From NCBI RefSeq assembly GCF_018324685.1, contig NZ_AP023354.1:4712001-4776000 (forward strand): 64,000 bases of DNA, in the 5' to 3' direction. The notes below the pieces were generated by a model. That model saw only the letters and a list, made by a program, of their open reading frames with translations, had not been told where the DNA came from and ran no database searches. A program made the translations under genes and the position numbers. Below are positions 9,265 to 17,341 of this stretch, one piece after another (within the stretch, counting starts at the first letter, position 1; each line of letters begins with the position of its first letter). Origin of the DNA: Actinocatenispora sera (lineage in GTDB: Bacteria; Actinomycetota; Actinomycetes; Mycobacteriales; Micromonosporaceae).

Positions 9265-10311
9265 ATGGCGCAGAGCACGTCACGGGCCGGTTGGTGGCAG
9301 GCGGCGCGGCCGGTTCGGGCGCTCGGCCTGGTCCGGGCGCTGGACGGCGGCCGCAACATGCAGCTGATGGTGCTGGCCGGCATCGTCACCGTGCTGGTGA
9401 CCCGGCTGTACCTGGCCGCCACCGGGTACCCGCAGATCGGCGGCGGCAGCCTGCACATCGCGCACGCGCTGTGGGGCGGGCTGCTGATGCTGATCGGCCT
9501 GGTCGTCGCGCTGCTGTTCGCCGACCGGACTGCCCGGCTGGTGACGGCGCTGGCCGGCGGCGTCGGGCTCGGGCTGTTCGTCGACGAGGTCGGCAAGTTC
9601 ATCACCCGGACCAACAACTACTTCTTCGCCCCGGCCGCCGGCGTGATGTACCTGCTGTTCGCCGCCCTGGTGCTGCTGGTGCTGAAGGTACGCACCCGGC
9701 GGCGCGGCGGGCCCGCCGCCGACGCCGCGGCGGCCGCGGTGCTCGCCGCCGGCGGGTTGACCGGCGGGCTGACGGTACGGCAGCGCAGCGAGGCGATGCG
9801 ACTGGTCGCCGATCGCGAGGACGCCGCGGCGCTCGGGGTCCGGTACCTGATCGCGGCGGCACCGTCGCGATCGGAACTGCGCCCCGCGGCGAGTCGGCTC
9901 GACCCGCTGCGCCGCTTCGTCCGGCGCGTGGTGAACTGGCGGTTCCTGCCGCCGGTCCTGATCGGCGTGCTGAGCGTGTCGCGGGTCGTCGTGGCGGTGG
10001 TGTTCGTGGTGCAGGCCATCGTGGCGCTGGCCAACGACGACCAGTCGCTGCTCGGCCGGGAGTTCGGGGCGGTGCTCGCGAGCGCGCTGACCCGCACCGC
10101 CGAGGCGGTGCTGAGCGTGATCGGCGCGCTGCGCTGGCGCCGGAACCGGGCCTCCGGCTACCGGTGGCTGATCGCCGCGCTGTACGTGAACCTGTTCGTC
10201 ACCCAGCTGTTCAACTTCACCGACAGCCAGTTCGGCGCGCTCGCCGATCTCCCCAGCGTGCTGGTGATGCTGGGCCTGCTGACCTACTGGCGGCGCCGCG
10301 ACGCGGCCTGA
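9265..10311 (+). CDS. Polytopic membrane protein of unknown function
   Basis: A 348-residue protein starting at ATG 9265 after GGGGGAGCGG. Hydrophobic segments lie near residues 35-55, 72-90, 98-115, 128-145, 235-265 and 310-335, with a soluble basic segment between. There is a conserved-looking GLFVDEVGKFIT motif before a loop rich in Asn/Tyr/Phe. No enzyme motif was recognised. The 3' end overlaps the convergent tetR gene by 28 nt. An 11-base palindrome (CCTGTAACAGG, 9233-9243) lies in the leader and may be regulatory. Confidence 0.75.
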   Translation: MAQSTSRAGWWQAARPVRALGLVRALDGGRNMQLMVLAGIVTVLVTRLYLAATGYPQIGGGSLHIAHALWGGLLMLIGLVVALLFADRTARLVTALAGGVGLGLFVDEVGKFITRTNNYFFAPAAGVMYLLFAALVLLVLKVRTRRRGGPAADAAAAAVLAAGGLTGGLTVRQRSEAMRLVADREDAAALGVRYLIAAAPSRSELRPAASRLDPLRRFVRRVVNWRFLPPVLIGVLSVSRVVVAVVFVVQAIVALANDDQSLLGREFGAVLASALTRTAEAVLSVIGALRWRRNRASGYRWLIAALYVNLFVTQLFNFTDSQFGALADLPSVLVMLGLLTYWRRRDAA

Positions 10312-11045
10312 TCGATCAGCACGCCGAGCCCGTCGAGCACCCGGGCCAACCCGAACTCGTACGCCTGCGCCGGGTCGTACGCGCTGCCCCGCTCGGCGCC
10401 GGCCGCGGCGCCGATGCGGACCGCGCGCGGGTAGGCGGACTCGTCGAGGATGCGCGACAGCAGCGGCCCGGCCTGCTGCCACCACTGCCGATCGGTACCG
10501 CCCGCGGCGGCCCCGGCGCGCTCGTCGCGGGCGTTGGCGTACACGAAGCCGAGCAGGTAGCTCAGCGCGTCGTCGCGGGCCACGTCGGGCAGATCGAGCC
10601 CGTCGAAGGCGGCCAGCTCGTGCTCGTACTTGGCCATCAACCCGGGGCCCAGCGGCGGCCGCGCGGTGTAGACGTCGGCCACCCACGGGTGGTCGCGGCA
10701 CAGCTGCCGGTTCTCCGCGGCGATCGCGGTGAGCCGCTCCCGCCAGTGCCGTCCGGTGCTGTCGGTGCGGTCCATCGCCTGGTACGCGGCGTCCAGCATC
10801 AGGTCCAGCAGCTCGGCCTTGCCCGGAACGTAGGTGTAGACGGTCATCGCGGAGACGCCGAGCCGTTCGCCGACCCGCCGGATGGTCAGCCCGGCGAGTC
10901 CGTCGGTGTCGGCGAGCGTGGTGGCAGCGGCGACCACGTCGGCGACGGTGAGGCCGGGACGCGGGCCCCGGCGCCGCGGCGCGACCGCACCCCAGAGCAG
11001 GCGCAGGGTCTTCGCCGCATCGCCACCGCCGGTTCGTTCCGTCAC
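10284..11045 (-). CDS. TetR-family transcriptional regulator
   Basis: About 253 residues from GTG 11045, which has GAGGAT at about eight bases. The N-terminal helix-turn-helix reads LTIRRVGERLGVSAMTVYTYVPGKAELL, typical of TetR, and the C-terminal half is the tetracyclin-repressor-like ligand domain (WRERLTAIAAENRQLCRDHPW). It is divergent from a VOC/glyoxalase-fold gene, and an imperfect palindrome lies between them. This is the classical layout of a repressor controlling a small detoxification gene and itself. The open frame extends to 11090, but that would place the start inside the operator. Confidence 0.88.
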   Translation of the reverse strand: MTERTGGGDAAKTLRLLWGAVAPRRRGPRPGLTVADVVAAATTLADTDGLAGLTIRRVGERLGVSAMTVYTYVPGKAELLDLMLDAAYQAMDRTDSTGRHWRERLTAIAAENRQLCRDHPWVADVYTARPPLGPGLMAKYEHELAAFDGLDLPDVARDDALSYLLGFVYANARDERAGAAAGGTDRQWWQQAGPLLSRILDESAYPRAVRIGAAAGAERGSAYDPAQAYEFGLARVLDGLGVLIDQAASRRRQ

Positions 11046-11078
11046 CGCCCGATCCTCGCAGAGCGCCAGCCGAGGCGT

Positions 11079-11096
11079 TATGCTGTACAACGTATA
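11079..11096. promoter_or_regulatory. Imperfect palindrome, candidate TetR operator
   Basis: TATGC-N8-GTATA with a TGTACAAC centre lies between the divergent tetR and VOC genes, 33 nt upstream of the tetR start and 21 nt upstream of the VOC start. Ten of 18 positions are self-complementary, concentrated at the outer ends. It overlaps a plausible -10 box for the VOC gene (TATAGA). Confidence 0.5.
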
Positions 11097-11117
11097 GAGT
11101 TCTCGGGAGGGGTCTTC

Positions 11118-11495
11118 ATGCAGGTGACCGCGTCGGCGGTGTCATTGACGGTGAACGACGTCGCCGCCTCGAGCGCGTTCTTGTGCCGCCACTTCGGCTT
11201 CGCCGAACAGATGGGGGCGGACGGGTTCGCCTCGCTGGCGCGCTCCGATGTCGGGATGAACGTGATCTTCCTGCGCCGCGGGCTGCCGACGCTGCCGGCC
11301 GACCAGCGCGACGAGCACGCCGCCGGGCTCATTCTCGCCCTCACCGTGGCCGACCTGGACGCCGAGTTGGCCAGGCTACGAGCCGAGGGCGTGCCGATCA
11401 CCATGCCGCTGACGGTGGAGGAGTGGGGCGAGCGCGCCTTCCAGGTGCGCGACCCGAACGGCGTCATCGTCCAGCTCGTCGACTGGAACGGCTGA
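11118..11495 (+). CDS. VOC-superfamily (glyoxalase/bleomycin-resistance fold) protein
   Basis: A 125-residue single-domain protein; start ATG 11118 follows GGGAGGGG by six bases. Recognisable by the paired beta-alpha-beta motifs of the fold: SLTVNDVAASSAFLCRHFGF at the N-terminus and AFQVRDPNGVIVQLVDW at the C-terminus. The latter carries the usual metal-ligand Glu position replaced by Gln (VQLVDW), so metal-dependent catalysis is doubtful and a binding or sequestration role is possible. Likely controlled by the divergent TetR regulator. Confidence 0.87.
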   Translation: MQVTASAVSLTVNDVAASSAFLCRHFGFAEQMGADGFASLARSDVGMNVIFLRRGLPTLPADQRDEHAAGLILALTVADLDAELARLRAEGVPITMPLTVEEWGERAFQVRDPNGVIVQLVDWNG

Positions 11496-11635
11496 CCGCA
11501 GCGACCCGCCGGCGCGGGGTCGACGAGATCGCCACCTGGCCGGGCAGCGAGCTACGTCGCCGGAGGCCGGCGGGCGACGAGCTCAGTGCCGAGAACCGGC
11601 GGGCCACGACCGCCGCACGGCGTCCCGGCGGGGCG

Positions 11636-11740
11636 AAGCGAGGTCAGCGCCGGACCCGGGCGAGCGAACTCAGCGCCGGGTCCGGCGAGCGATCAGCGCC
11701 GGGTCCCCGCGAGCGGGTTCAGCGTCGGGTCCCGGCGCCC
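11636..11740. repeat. Imperfect tandem repeat of about 25 bp
   Basis: The core tcagcgccggg recurs at 11644, 11670, 11693 and 11719 (spacings 26, 23, 26) with gcgagcg between copies. The array covers the intergenic DNA and the last codons of the minus-strand gene that ends at 11670. Confidence 0.6.
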
Positions 11741-12416
11741 GGCAGGCGCACCGCGCGACGGGCCGGCACCCGGGGCGACGGCTCGGCGCCGGCCCCGCCA
11801 GCGCCGCGGTGATCTCGATCGACCCGGCGAGCAGCTCGTACAGCATCGGGTCCGGGTCGGCGATGCAGGCGGTGGCCACGCCGTCGACCGCCCCGGTCAC
11901 CGTGGCCGGCGCCGCATAGCGGCGGAACGCCTTGGCCGAGGGGGAGAACCCGGGGCTGAACTCGCGGGCCCAGCGCCACGCGTGCGGCACCCCGGACAGC
12001 GCCGCCCGGCTCGCCTCGTCGAGGTACTCCTCCGGCCGGTCGTCGAGCGCGTTGGTGAGCCGGTTCGCCGACAGGACGGCGACCGCGAGGCCGCGCTGGC
12101 GTTCGGCGGCGACGACCGGCAGCGCGGTGATCGCGCAGTGCAGCGCGATGCCCACCTCGATCCGGATGTCGTCGCCGGTCAACCCGATCACCGACGGGAT
12201 CAGCGCGGCGAGCCGGGCCCGGCCGGCGTCGCTGATCCGGTCGTTGACCTGGCGGGCGGTCGCGGCCAGCAGCGGATGGGTGCAGGCCGGGTGGTCGCTC
12301 CAGCGCTCGCCGGCCAGGTAGGACGCCATCTCCATGAAGCAGGCGCCGCGCCGCGGGTTGCGGTGCCGGCCGCGCGACAGCACGGGGACCAGGTCGGGCG
12401 TACGGGTCATGGACAT
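11670..12416 (-). CDS. Conserved hypothetical actinobacterial protein
   Basis: About 248 residues from ATG 12416, which has GAGGGGG five bases upstream; ATG 12410 is a near alternative. The N-terminal part contains GACFMEMASYLAGERWSDHP, a block found in many actinobacterial proteins of unknown function, followed by a helical domain. The last 25 residues are Arg/Pro-rich and coincide with the tandem repeat at the 3' end, so the natural C-terminus may have been extended by repeat expansion. No catalytic motif recognised. Confidence 0.75.
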   Translation of the reverse strand: MSMTRTPDLVPVLSRGRHRNPRRGACFMEMASYLAGERWSDHPACTHPLLAATARQVNDRISDAGRARLAALIPSVIGLTGDDIRIEVGIALHCAITALPVVAAERQRGLAVAVLSANRLTNALDDRPEEYLDEASRAALSGVPHAWRWAREFSPGFSPSAKAFRRYAAPATVTGAVDGVATACIADPDPMLYELLAGSIEITAALAGPAPSRRPGCRPVARCACRAPGPDAEPARGDPALIARRTRR

Positions 12417-12540
12417 CGTTGCCCCCTCGGGCGGATCAGTACCCGTTCGACCCCAGTCTGCGCCACCCGGTCGGCCACGTCGAGGCGATCTGCCCGGCCG
12501 GAACCACGCGGGTGACCCTGCGGTACCCCGACGCGGGGTC

Positions 12541-12566
12541 GTTTCGGCGCGGCGGCGAGCGGGTAC
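12541..12566 (+). promoter_or_regulatory. SigB/SigF-class promoter
   Basis: GTTTCG at 12541-12546, a 14-base spacer and GGGTAC at 12561-12566 match the actinobacterial stress-sigma promoter consensus GTTT-N14-16-GGGTAY. It lies about 108 bp upstream of a sigma factor of exactly that class, suggesting positive autoregulation. Confidence 0.7.
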
Positions 12567-12673
12567 GGACAAAACACCCACCGCACCGGCGGCAGCGGGG
12601 CCATCATGGGAGGACGGGCAGCGTCGCGCCAGCCGCAGCGGATGGCCGACGACATCCGGGGGGTGGATGGCTC

Positions 12674-13603
12674 GTGCCGTACCAGAACGACCCGTCGTTT
12701 CGGCAGGCGGACGAACAGCTCACGGTGATGCGGTCGTGTCCGGTGGGCGATCCGCGACGGGCCGCGGCCCGTTCCGCGGCGGTCCTCGGCTACCTGCCGG
12801 TCGCCGACCGCATCGCCCGACGGTACGCGCAGCGGGGCGAGCGGCTCGACGATCTGACCCAGGTGGCCCGGCTCGGCCTGATCAAGGCGGTGGACGGCTT
12901 CGACCCGGAGCTCGGCCCGTTCCTCGGCTATGCGGTGCCCACCGTCGCGGGCGAGTTGAAGCGGTACTTCCGGGACGCGTGCTGGAACGTGCGGGTGCCG
13001 CGCCGGCTGCAGGAGCTGCGGTTGGCGGCGGCCGCGGCCGCCGAACGGATGGCGCAGCGTACCGGCCGGGAACCCGGCACCGTCGAACTCGCCGCCGAGC
13101 TGGGTGTCGCCACCCGTGAGCTGACCGCCGCGCTGGCCACGGCCAGCGCGTACACGCCGGTGTCGCTGGACGCGCCGGTGTCGCTGGACGCGCCGGGCGG
13201 CGGCGACGGGATCGAGCTCGTCGAGCGGCTCGGTGAACCGGACGAGCGGGTCGAGCAGGTACCCGACCGGGTGTCGTTGCGGCCCGCGCTGCGGCGGCTG
13301 CCGGAGCGGGAGCGCCGGGTGCTTGCGATGCGGTTCTTCGAGCAGCGCACGCAGGCCGAGATCGGCGCCGCGGTGGGGCTGTCCCAGATGCACGTGTCCC
13401 GGCTGATCGCGCGGACGCTGGTCGGGCTGCGCGACTGGATCGACGGCGACGCCAGCCGGGTCGAGGTGTGCCGGCCCCGCCGCCGTCCGGCCCGGCGCCC
13501 GGTGGAGGGGCGCTCGGCCACGACCGGGCGTCCGACCGCCGCGCCGGAGCGGTCGCGGGCGCCGCGGCTCGCGGCGGCGAAGTCGTCGGCGCGAGCGGCA
13601 TGA
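12674..13603 (+). CDS. SigB/SigF-family RNA polymerase sigma factor
   Basis: A 309-residue alternative sigma factor. Region 2 reads AVLGYLPVADRIARRYAQRG with DDLTQVARLGLIKAVDGFDP; the signature VPTVAGELKRYFRD and VRVPRRLQELR mark region 2.4-3 of SigB/F/G-type factors. Region 4 is LPERERRVLAMRFFEQRTQAEIGAAVGLSQMHVSRL. Start taken as GTG 12674 after a G-rich GGTGG box; ATG 12728 is a weaker alternative. The C-terminal 60 residues are Arg/Pro-rich and lie beyond the sigma fold. No anti-sigma (RsbW-like) gene is adjacent, and the promoter at 12541-12566 points to autoregulation. Confidence 0.92.
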   Translation: MPYQNDPSFRQADEQLTVMRSCPVGDPRRAAARSAAVLGYLPVADRIARRYAQRGERLDDLTQVARLGLIKAVDGFDPELGPFLGYAVPTVAGELKRYFRDACWNVRVPRRLQELRLAAAAAAERMAQRTGREPGTVELAAELGVATRELTAALATASAYTPVSLDAPVSLDAPGGGDGIELVERLGEPDERVEQVPDRVSLRPALRRLPERERRVLAMRFFEQRTQAEIGAAVGLSQMHVSRLIARTLVGLRDWIDGDASRVEVCRPRRRPARRPVEGRSATTGRPTAAPERSRAPRLAAAKSSARAA

Positions 13604-13622
13604 CCACCCGAACGGACATGGC

Positions 13623-13661
13623 TCGCCCCGGGCGGGCCCCACCGAGCCCGGCGCGGGGCGA
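13623..13661 (+). terminator. Weak GC hairpin after the sigma factor gene
   Basis: TCGCCCC at 13623-13629 can pair with GGGGCGA at 13655-13661, with an inner CGGGC/GCCCG stem. It lies 20 nt past the sigma stop and just before the hydrolase ribosome-binding site. Confidence 0.35.
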
Positions 13662-13690
13662 TGATGGGGGAACGGCGTAGGGAGGATCCG

Positions 13691-14359
13691 ATGGCGACCT
13701 TCGTGCTGATCGCCGGCGCCTGCCACGGCGGCTGGTGGTACGCCCCGCTGGCGCACCGGCTGCGCGAGTACGGCCACCGGGTCTTCACGCCGACGCTGAC
13801 CGGCCTGGGGGAGCGGGCGCACCTGCTGTCCGGCACCGTCAACCTCGACACCCACATCGAGGACGTGCTGGCGGTGTTCGCGGCCGAGCAGCTGCGCGAG
13901 ACGATCCTGGTCGGGCACAGCTACGGCGGGATGGTCGTCAGCGGCGTGGCCGACCGGGCACCGGAGTCGGTGGACGCGCTGGTCTACCTGGACGCGTTCG
14001 TACCCGACGACGGCGACTCCTGCTGGCGGCTGACCACCGAGGAGCAGCGCAGCTGGTACCTGGATGTCGGGGAGACCGGCTTCGCGGTGCCGCCGCTGCC
14101 GTTCTACGACCGCCGGGCCACCCCGCACCCGCTCGCCTCGCTGCTGCAACGCGTCCGGCTGACCCGCGACCTGTCCGCGTTCCGCCGGCGCGACTACGCC
14201 TACGCGCTGCGCTGGCCCACGGCGTCGCCGTTCGAGCCGACCTGGCGCCGGCTGCGTACCGACCCGGAGTGGACGGTGCACGAGCTCGACAGCGAGCACG
14301 ACCTGCTGCGCGACGCACCCGACCAGGTCCTCAAGATCCTCCTCGACGCAGCCGCCTGA
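13691..14359 (+). CDS. Alpha/beta hydrolase
   Basis: A 222-residue single-domain hydrolase of the esterase/methylesterase branch; start ATG 13691 follows GGGAGG. The oxyanion-hole region is LIAGACHGGWWY, the nucleophile Ser77 lies in VGHSYGG, a catalytic acid candidate is in the YLDAFVPDD strand, and the His is in DSEHDLL near the C-terminus. Substrate unknown; the fold's relatives cleave small esters or act as hydroxynitrile lyases. It ends 29 nt inside the convergent MFS gene. Confidence 0.88.
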   Translation: MATFVLIAGACHGGWWYAPLAHRLREYGHRVFTPTLTGLGERAHLLSGTVNLDTHIEDVLAVFAAEQLRETILVGHSYGGMVVSGVADRAPESVDALVYLDAFVPDDGDSCWRLTTEEQRSWYLDVGETGFAVPPLPFYDRRATPHPLASLLQRVRLTRDLSAFRRRDYAYALRWPTASPFEPTWRRLRTDPEWTVHELDSEHDLLRDAPDQVLKILLDAAA

Positions 14360-15581
14360 CCGGTTCGGGCATCAGGATCCGGACCGCGACGGCGGTCGCG
14401 ACCGTGGCCAGGGCGAACAGGTTGAGGGCGACGGGCAGTCCGGTGAGTGCGACCGCGGCCGGTGCGACGAGCGAACCGGCCACCAGACCGAGCGCGTCGG
14501 CGGCGGAGAAGGCGGCGCGGGCCCGGCCGAGTACCGCGTTGGGGGTCTCGACCTGCAGCCGGTGTTGCGTGGCAACCAGCATCGTGGCGCCGGGTGCGCC
14601 GGCCAGCGCGGTACCGATCGTCGCCACGAGCAGCGTCGGCGCGTCCACCATCACCAGATACCCCGCCCCGATCGCCAGGTAGCAGACCGCGAGCACGGTA
14701 CGGGTGGGGTAGCGCGCGACGATGCGCCGGCTGATCGCGGCGCCGGCGAGGTATCCCACCCCGAGCCCGCCGAGCAGGTACCCGACGTCCGAGCCCGGGT
14801 TGCCGAGCCGCACCGCGACCAGCGGTACGAGCAGGGCGGTCAGCGCGGCGTTCGCGGTGCCGAAGACCAGTGCGGTGCCGAGCATCCCGCGCAGCAGCCG
14901 GCTGCGGGCCACCAGCCGTACCCCTTCGCGCAGGTCACCGGACAGCCGCCGGCCGGATGCCGGCGGCCCGGTCGGTGCGCGCCGCAGGGCCGCCGACAGC
15001 GCCGCGGAGACCAGGTAGCTGGCCAGGTCGATCGCGACGACGGCGGTGGGGCCGAACGCGGACAGCAGGACGGTGCCGGCGGGCGGGCCGCCCAGCCGCA
15101 CGGCCCCGCCGACGAACGCGAGCGCCGCGTTCGCCCGGACCAGACCCGGACCGGTGCCGGCGACGATCGGCAGTACCGCGGTGATCGCCGGGGTGAAGAA
15201 GCAGGTCGCGGCGCTCTCCACGAACAGCCCGAGGTAGAGCAGCGGCAGCCGCTGCGGCGTGGTCGCGAAGAGCATCAGCGCCACGCCGGCGGCGGCGCCG
15301 AGGTCGGCGGCGACGAGGATCGTCCGCCGGTCGATCCGGTCGGCCACCGCACCGGCGACCGGCCCGACCAGCAGCGGCGGCGCGGCCTGCAGCAGCAGCG
15401 TCAGGCTGGTGGCCAGGGTCGACCCGGTGATCCGGAAGACCTGGTAGGGCACCGCCACGACGAGCAGCCAGGAGCCGACGAGCGACACGGTACGGCCGGT
15501 CAGCAGCAGCCGCAGGTCGCGCTGGCCACCGCCGGCCCACCGGGCGAGGGGGATCCACATGGCGCGGCAGTCTATTTTCAC
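14331..15581 (-). CDS. MFS exporter (MFS_3/EntS-like)
   Basis: A 416-residue transporter with twelve predicted membrane helices. The family loop between helices 2 and 3 reads GPVAGAVADRIDRR, the usual MFS signature. This subgroup exports siderophores or drugs. Two starts are possible: GTG 15581, which lies in an inverted repeat just after a TATGAT box and would give a leaderless mRNA, or ATG 15560. It is divergent from an XRE regulator sharing the same inverted repeat, so it is probably repressed by that regulator. Substrate not predictable. Confidence 0.88.
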   Translation of the reverse strand: MKIDCRAMWIPLARWAGGGQRDLRLLLTGRTVSLVGSWLLVVAVPYQVFRITGSTLATSLTLLLQAAPPLLVGPVAGAVADRIDRRTILVAADLGAAAGVALMLFATTPQRLPLLYLGLFVESAATCFFTPAITAVLPIVAGTGPGLVRANAALAFVGGAVRLGGPPAGTVLLSAFGPTAVVAIDLASYLVSAALSAALRRAPTGPPASGRRLSGDLREGVRLVARSRLLRGMLGTALVFGTANAALTALLVPLVAVRLGNPGSDVGYLLGGLGVGYLAGAAISRRIVARYPTRTVLAVCYLAIGAGYLVMVDAPTLLVATIGTALAGAPGATMLVATQHRLQVETPNAVLGRARAAFSAADALGLVAGSLVAPAAVALTGLPVALNLFALATVATAVAVRILMPEPVRRLRRGGS

Positions 15582-15619
15582 AGAACATCATATGGCAAGA
15601 TAACTTCTGTGGAGATAGA
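15571..15619. promoter_or_regulatory. 15-bp inverted repeat spanning both start codons of the MFS/XRE pair
   Basis: TCTATTTTCACAGAA (15571-15585) and TTCTGTGGAGATAGA (15605-15619) are inverted copies matching at 13 of 15 positions, 19 bases apart. Each arm contains the GTG start codon of the gene reading outward from it (15581 minus, 15609 plus). A TATGAT -10-like box (minus strand, 15592-15587) ends five bases before the MFS start. Likely the binding site of the XRE protein, blocking both leaderless promoters. Confidence 0.7.
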
Positions 15620-16058
15620 AGATCTCGGTCGGCAGCTGCGCGCCCGCCGCCTCGCTCACGACGCCACCCTCGCCGCGGTCGCCGAACGCGCCGGCCTGTC
15701 GGTGCCCTACATCGCCAACCTGGAGAACGGGCGCGGCAACCCGACCCTCGCCGCCCTCGACCGGCTCGTCGCGGCGCTCGGCGCCCGGCTGGTCGTCGTC
15801 CTCGCCGAGCCCGACGCCGCGCCCGGCGACGACGCCGCCGGCCCGCCGGCGAGCCTCACCCGGTTCGCCCAGTCGACCCGCTTCCGCGCCACCGCCCGCC
15901 GCCTCGCCGAGCACACCGGCCGTGCCGAACCGGCGGTACGCGAGCTGCTGATCGAGGCGATGACCAGACTCGGCACGCTCGCCCCGGACGGCGGTGCCAC
16001 CGACCGCGACTGGCAGCGCGTGCTGGACGCGGCCACCCTCGTCGCCACCGCGGACTGA
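15609..16058 (+). CDS. XRE-family (helix-turn-helix) transcriptional regulator
   Basis: A 149-residue regulator with an N-terminal HTH of the lambda-repressor type: LGRQLRARRLAHDATLAAVAERAGLSVPYIANLENGRGNPTL is the recognisable stretch at residues 5-47. The C-terminal part is alpha-helical without a known ligand domain. The GTG start at 15609 lies in the right arm of the inverted repeat and has no Shine-Dalgarno box, fitting a leaderless transcript. It most likely controls its own gene and the divergent exporter. Confidence 0.85.
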   Translation: MEIEDLGRQLRARRLAHDATLAAVAERAGLSVPYIANLENGRGNPTLAALDRLVAALGARLVVVLAEPDAAPGDDAAGPPASLTRFAQSTRFRATARRLAEHTGRAEPAVRELLIEAMTRLGTLAPDGGATDRDWQRVLDAATLVATAD

Positions 16059-16070
16059 CCGCGACCAGGC

Positions 16071-17174
16071 TCAATGCAGGTCGGACTGGCGGGCGATGGT
16101 CGCGGCGGCGCGGCGCACCGCACCCGGCGGCGCCGAGGGGACCACGCCGTCCAGGAACGCGTACCGCCGGCGCAGCGACGCGTGGTAGGCGTCGGTGCTG
16201 CCGCAGTCGCGTACCGCGTGCCACCAGTCGGCGAGGTCGCCCCAGCCCGGTGCGGCGAGCGAACCGCCGAACTGCTGCACCGACAGCGCCGAGCAGGCGC
16301 CGGCGAACGCCAGCCGGTCGTCGAGCGGCCAGCCGGCGAGCGTACCGAGGACCATGCCGGCGCCGAACACGTCGCCGGCGCCGGTCGCGTCCAGCGCATC
16401 CACCCGGGGTGCCGGTACCCGGGCCTCCTCGCCGGTGGTGGAGTCGATGGCCAGGGCGCCGTTCGCGCCGTCGGTGACCACCGCGAGCGGTACCAGGTCG
16501 GCCAGCGCCCACAGCGCGTCCTGGGCGCTGTCGGTACGGGTGTAGGCCATCGCCTCGGTCGCGTTGGGCACGAACGCGTGGCAGCGCGACAGCCGGTCCA
16601 GCACCTGCCGGTCCCAGCTGCCGCTCGCGTCCCAGCCCACGTCGGCGAACACCAGCGCGCCGGCGTCGACCATCGGATCGGCCCAGCCGGTCGTGCCGGC
16701 CTGGCCGAACCCGTCCTCGTTGGACAGGTCGACGAAGATCGTCGCGGACCTCGGTGGGGTGCCGACGATCCGTGCCGCCGGCACCGGCGCGTCGTGCCCG
16801 TGGGTGACCATCGACCGGTCGCCGTGGCAGGCCATCGACACCGTCACCGGCGAATGCCAACCCTCGAACCGGCGCGACCGCGACAGGTCGACGCCCTCCT
16901 GCTCGTTCAGCGTGCGCCAGCAGAAGTCGCCGTAGTCGTCGGAGCTGAACGCCGCCGCGAGCGAGGTGCGCAGTCCCAGCCGGGACGCGGCGATCGCGAG
17001 GTTCGCGATGCCGCCGGGGCACGAGCCCATGCCCTCGGCCCACACCTCGGTACCCGAGCCCGGCGGCTGGGCGAGCCCGGTGAACACGATGTCCAGGAAC
17101 ACGGTGCCGTAGACGAACAGGTCGAACTGTGGGCCGTCCGCGGTCCGCGTCGCCGCCAGTGGATCGAACGCCAC
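16071..17174 (-). CDS. PfkB-family carbohydrate kinase
   Basis: About 367 residues from GTG 17174 with GAGGGCGGA upstream. PfkB signatures are both present: GSCPGGIANLAIAASRLG near the N-terminus and DATGAGDVFGAGM, in which Asp268 of GAGD is the catalytic base. The family phosphorylates ribose, fructose, nucleosides or similar sugars with ATP. It follows a GH65 phosphorylase and a beta-PGM-like HAD on the same strand, which supports a sugar substrate, but a hairpin at 17300-17331 separates it from the GH65 gene. Substrate not assigned. Confidence 0.87.
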   Translation of the reverse strand: MAFDPLAATRTADGPQFDLFVYGTVFLDIVFTGLAQPPGSGTEVWAEGMGSCPGGIANLAIAASRLGLRTSLAAAFSSDDYGDFCWRTLNEQEGVDLSRSRRFEGWHSPVTVSMACHGDRSMVTHGHDAPVPAARIVGTPPRSATIFVDLSNEDGFGQAGTTGWADPMVDAGALVFADVGWDASGSWDRQVLDRLSRCHAFVPNATEAMAYTRTDSAQDALWALADLVPLAVVTDGANGALAIDSTTGEEARVPAPRVDALDATGAGDVFGAGMVLGTLAGWPLDDRLAFAGACSALSVQQFGGSLAAPGWGDLADWWHAVRDCGSTDAYHASLRRRYAFLDGVVPSAPPGAVRRAAATIARQSDLH

Positions 17175-17299
17175 GATCCGCCCTCGCTTCCCGTTCGTGC
17201 CGAACGCCCCGCGCCGCACCGGTCGCCCGTCACCCGCGGCCGTACGGCCGGGCCGCGGCGCACGAACGGCCGTGGCGCCAGGCTAATCCGCGGCGCCGT

Positions 17300-17331
17300 G
17301 CCGCCGCCCGGGTTCGGACCGGGACGGCGGC
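17300..17331 (-). terminator. Hairpin between the GH65 and PfkB genes
   Basis: A 12-bp GC stem (17300-17311 with 17319-17331, one bulged A) and a seven-base loop lie just beyond the stop of the minus-strand GH65 gene. It probably ends or attenuates the sugar-phosphorylase transcript before the kinase. Confidence 0.5.
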
Positions 17332-17341
17332 CGCGGGTACC

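Noticed and set aside
8382-11495. A 1037-residue open frame on the plus strand
   Set aside because: Only the last 125 residues (from ATG 11118, with a Shine-Dalgarno box) make sense, as a VOC-fold protein; the rest overlaps the permease, membrane protein and tetR genes out of frame.
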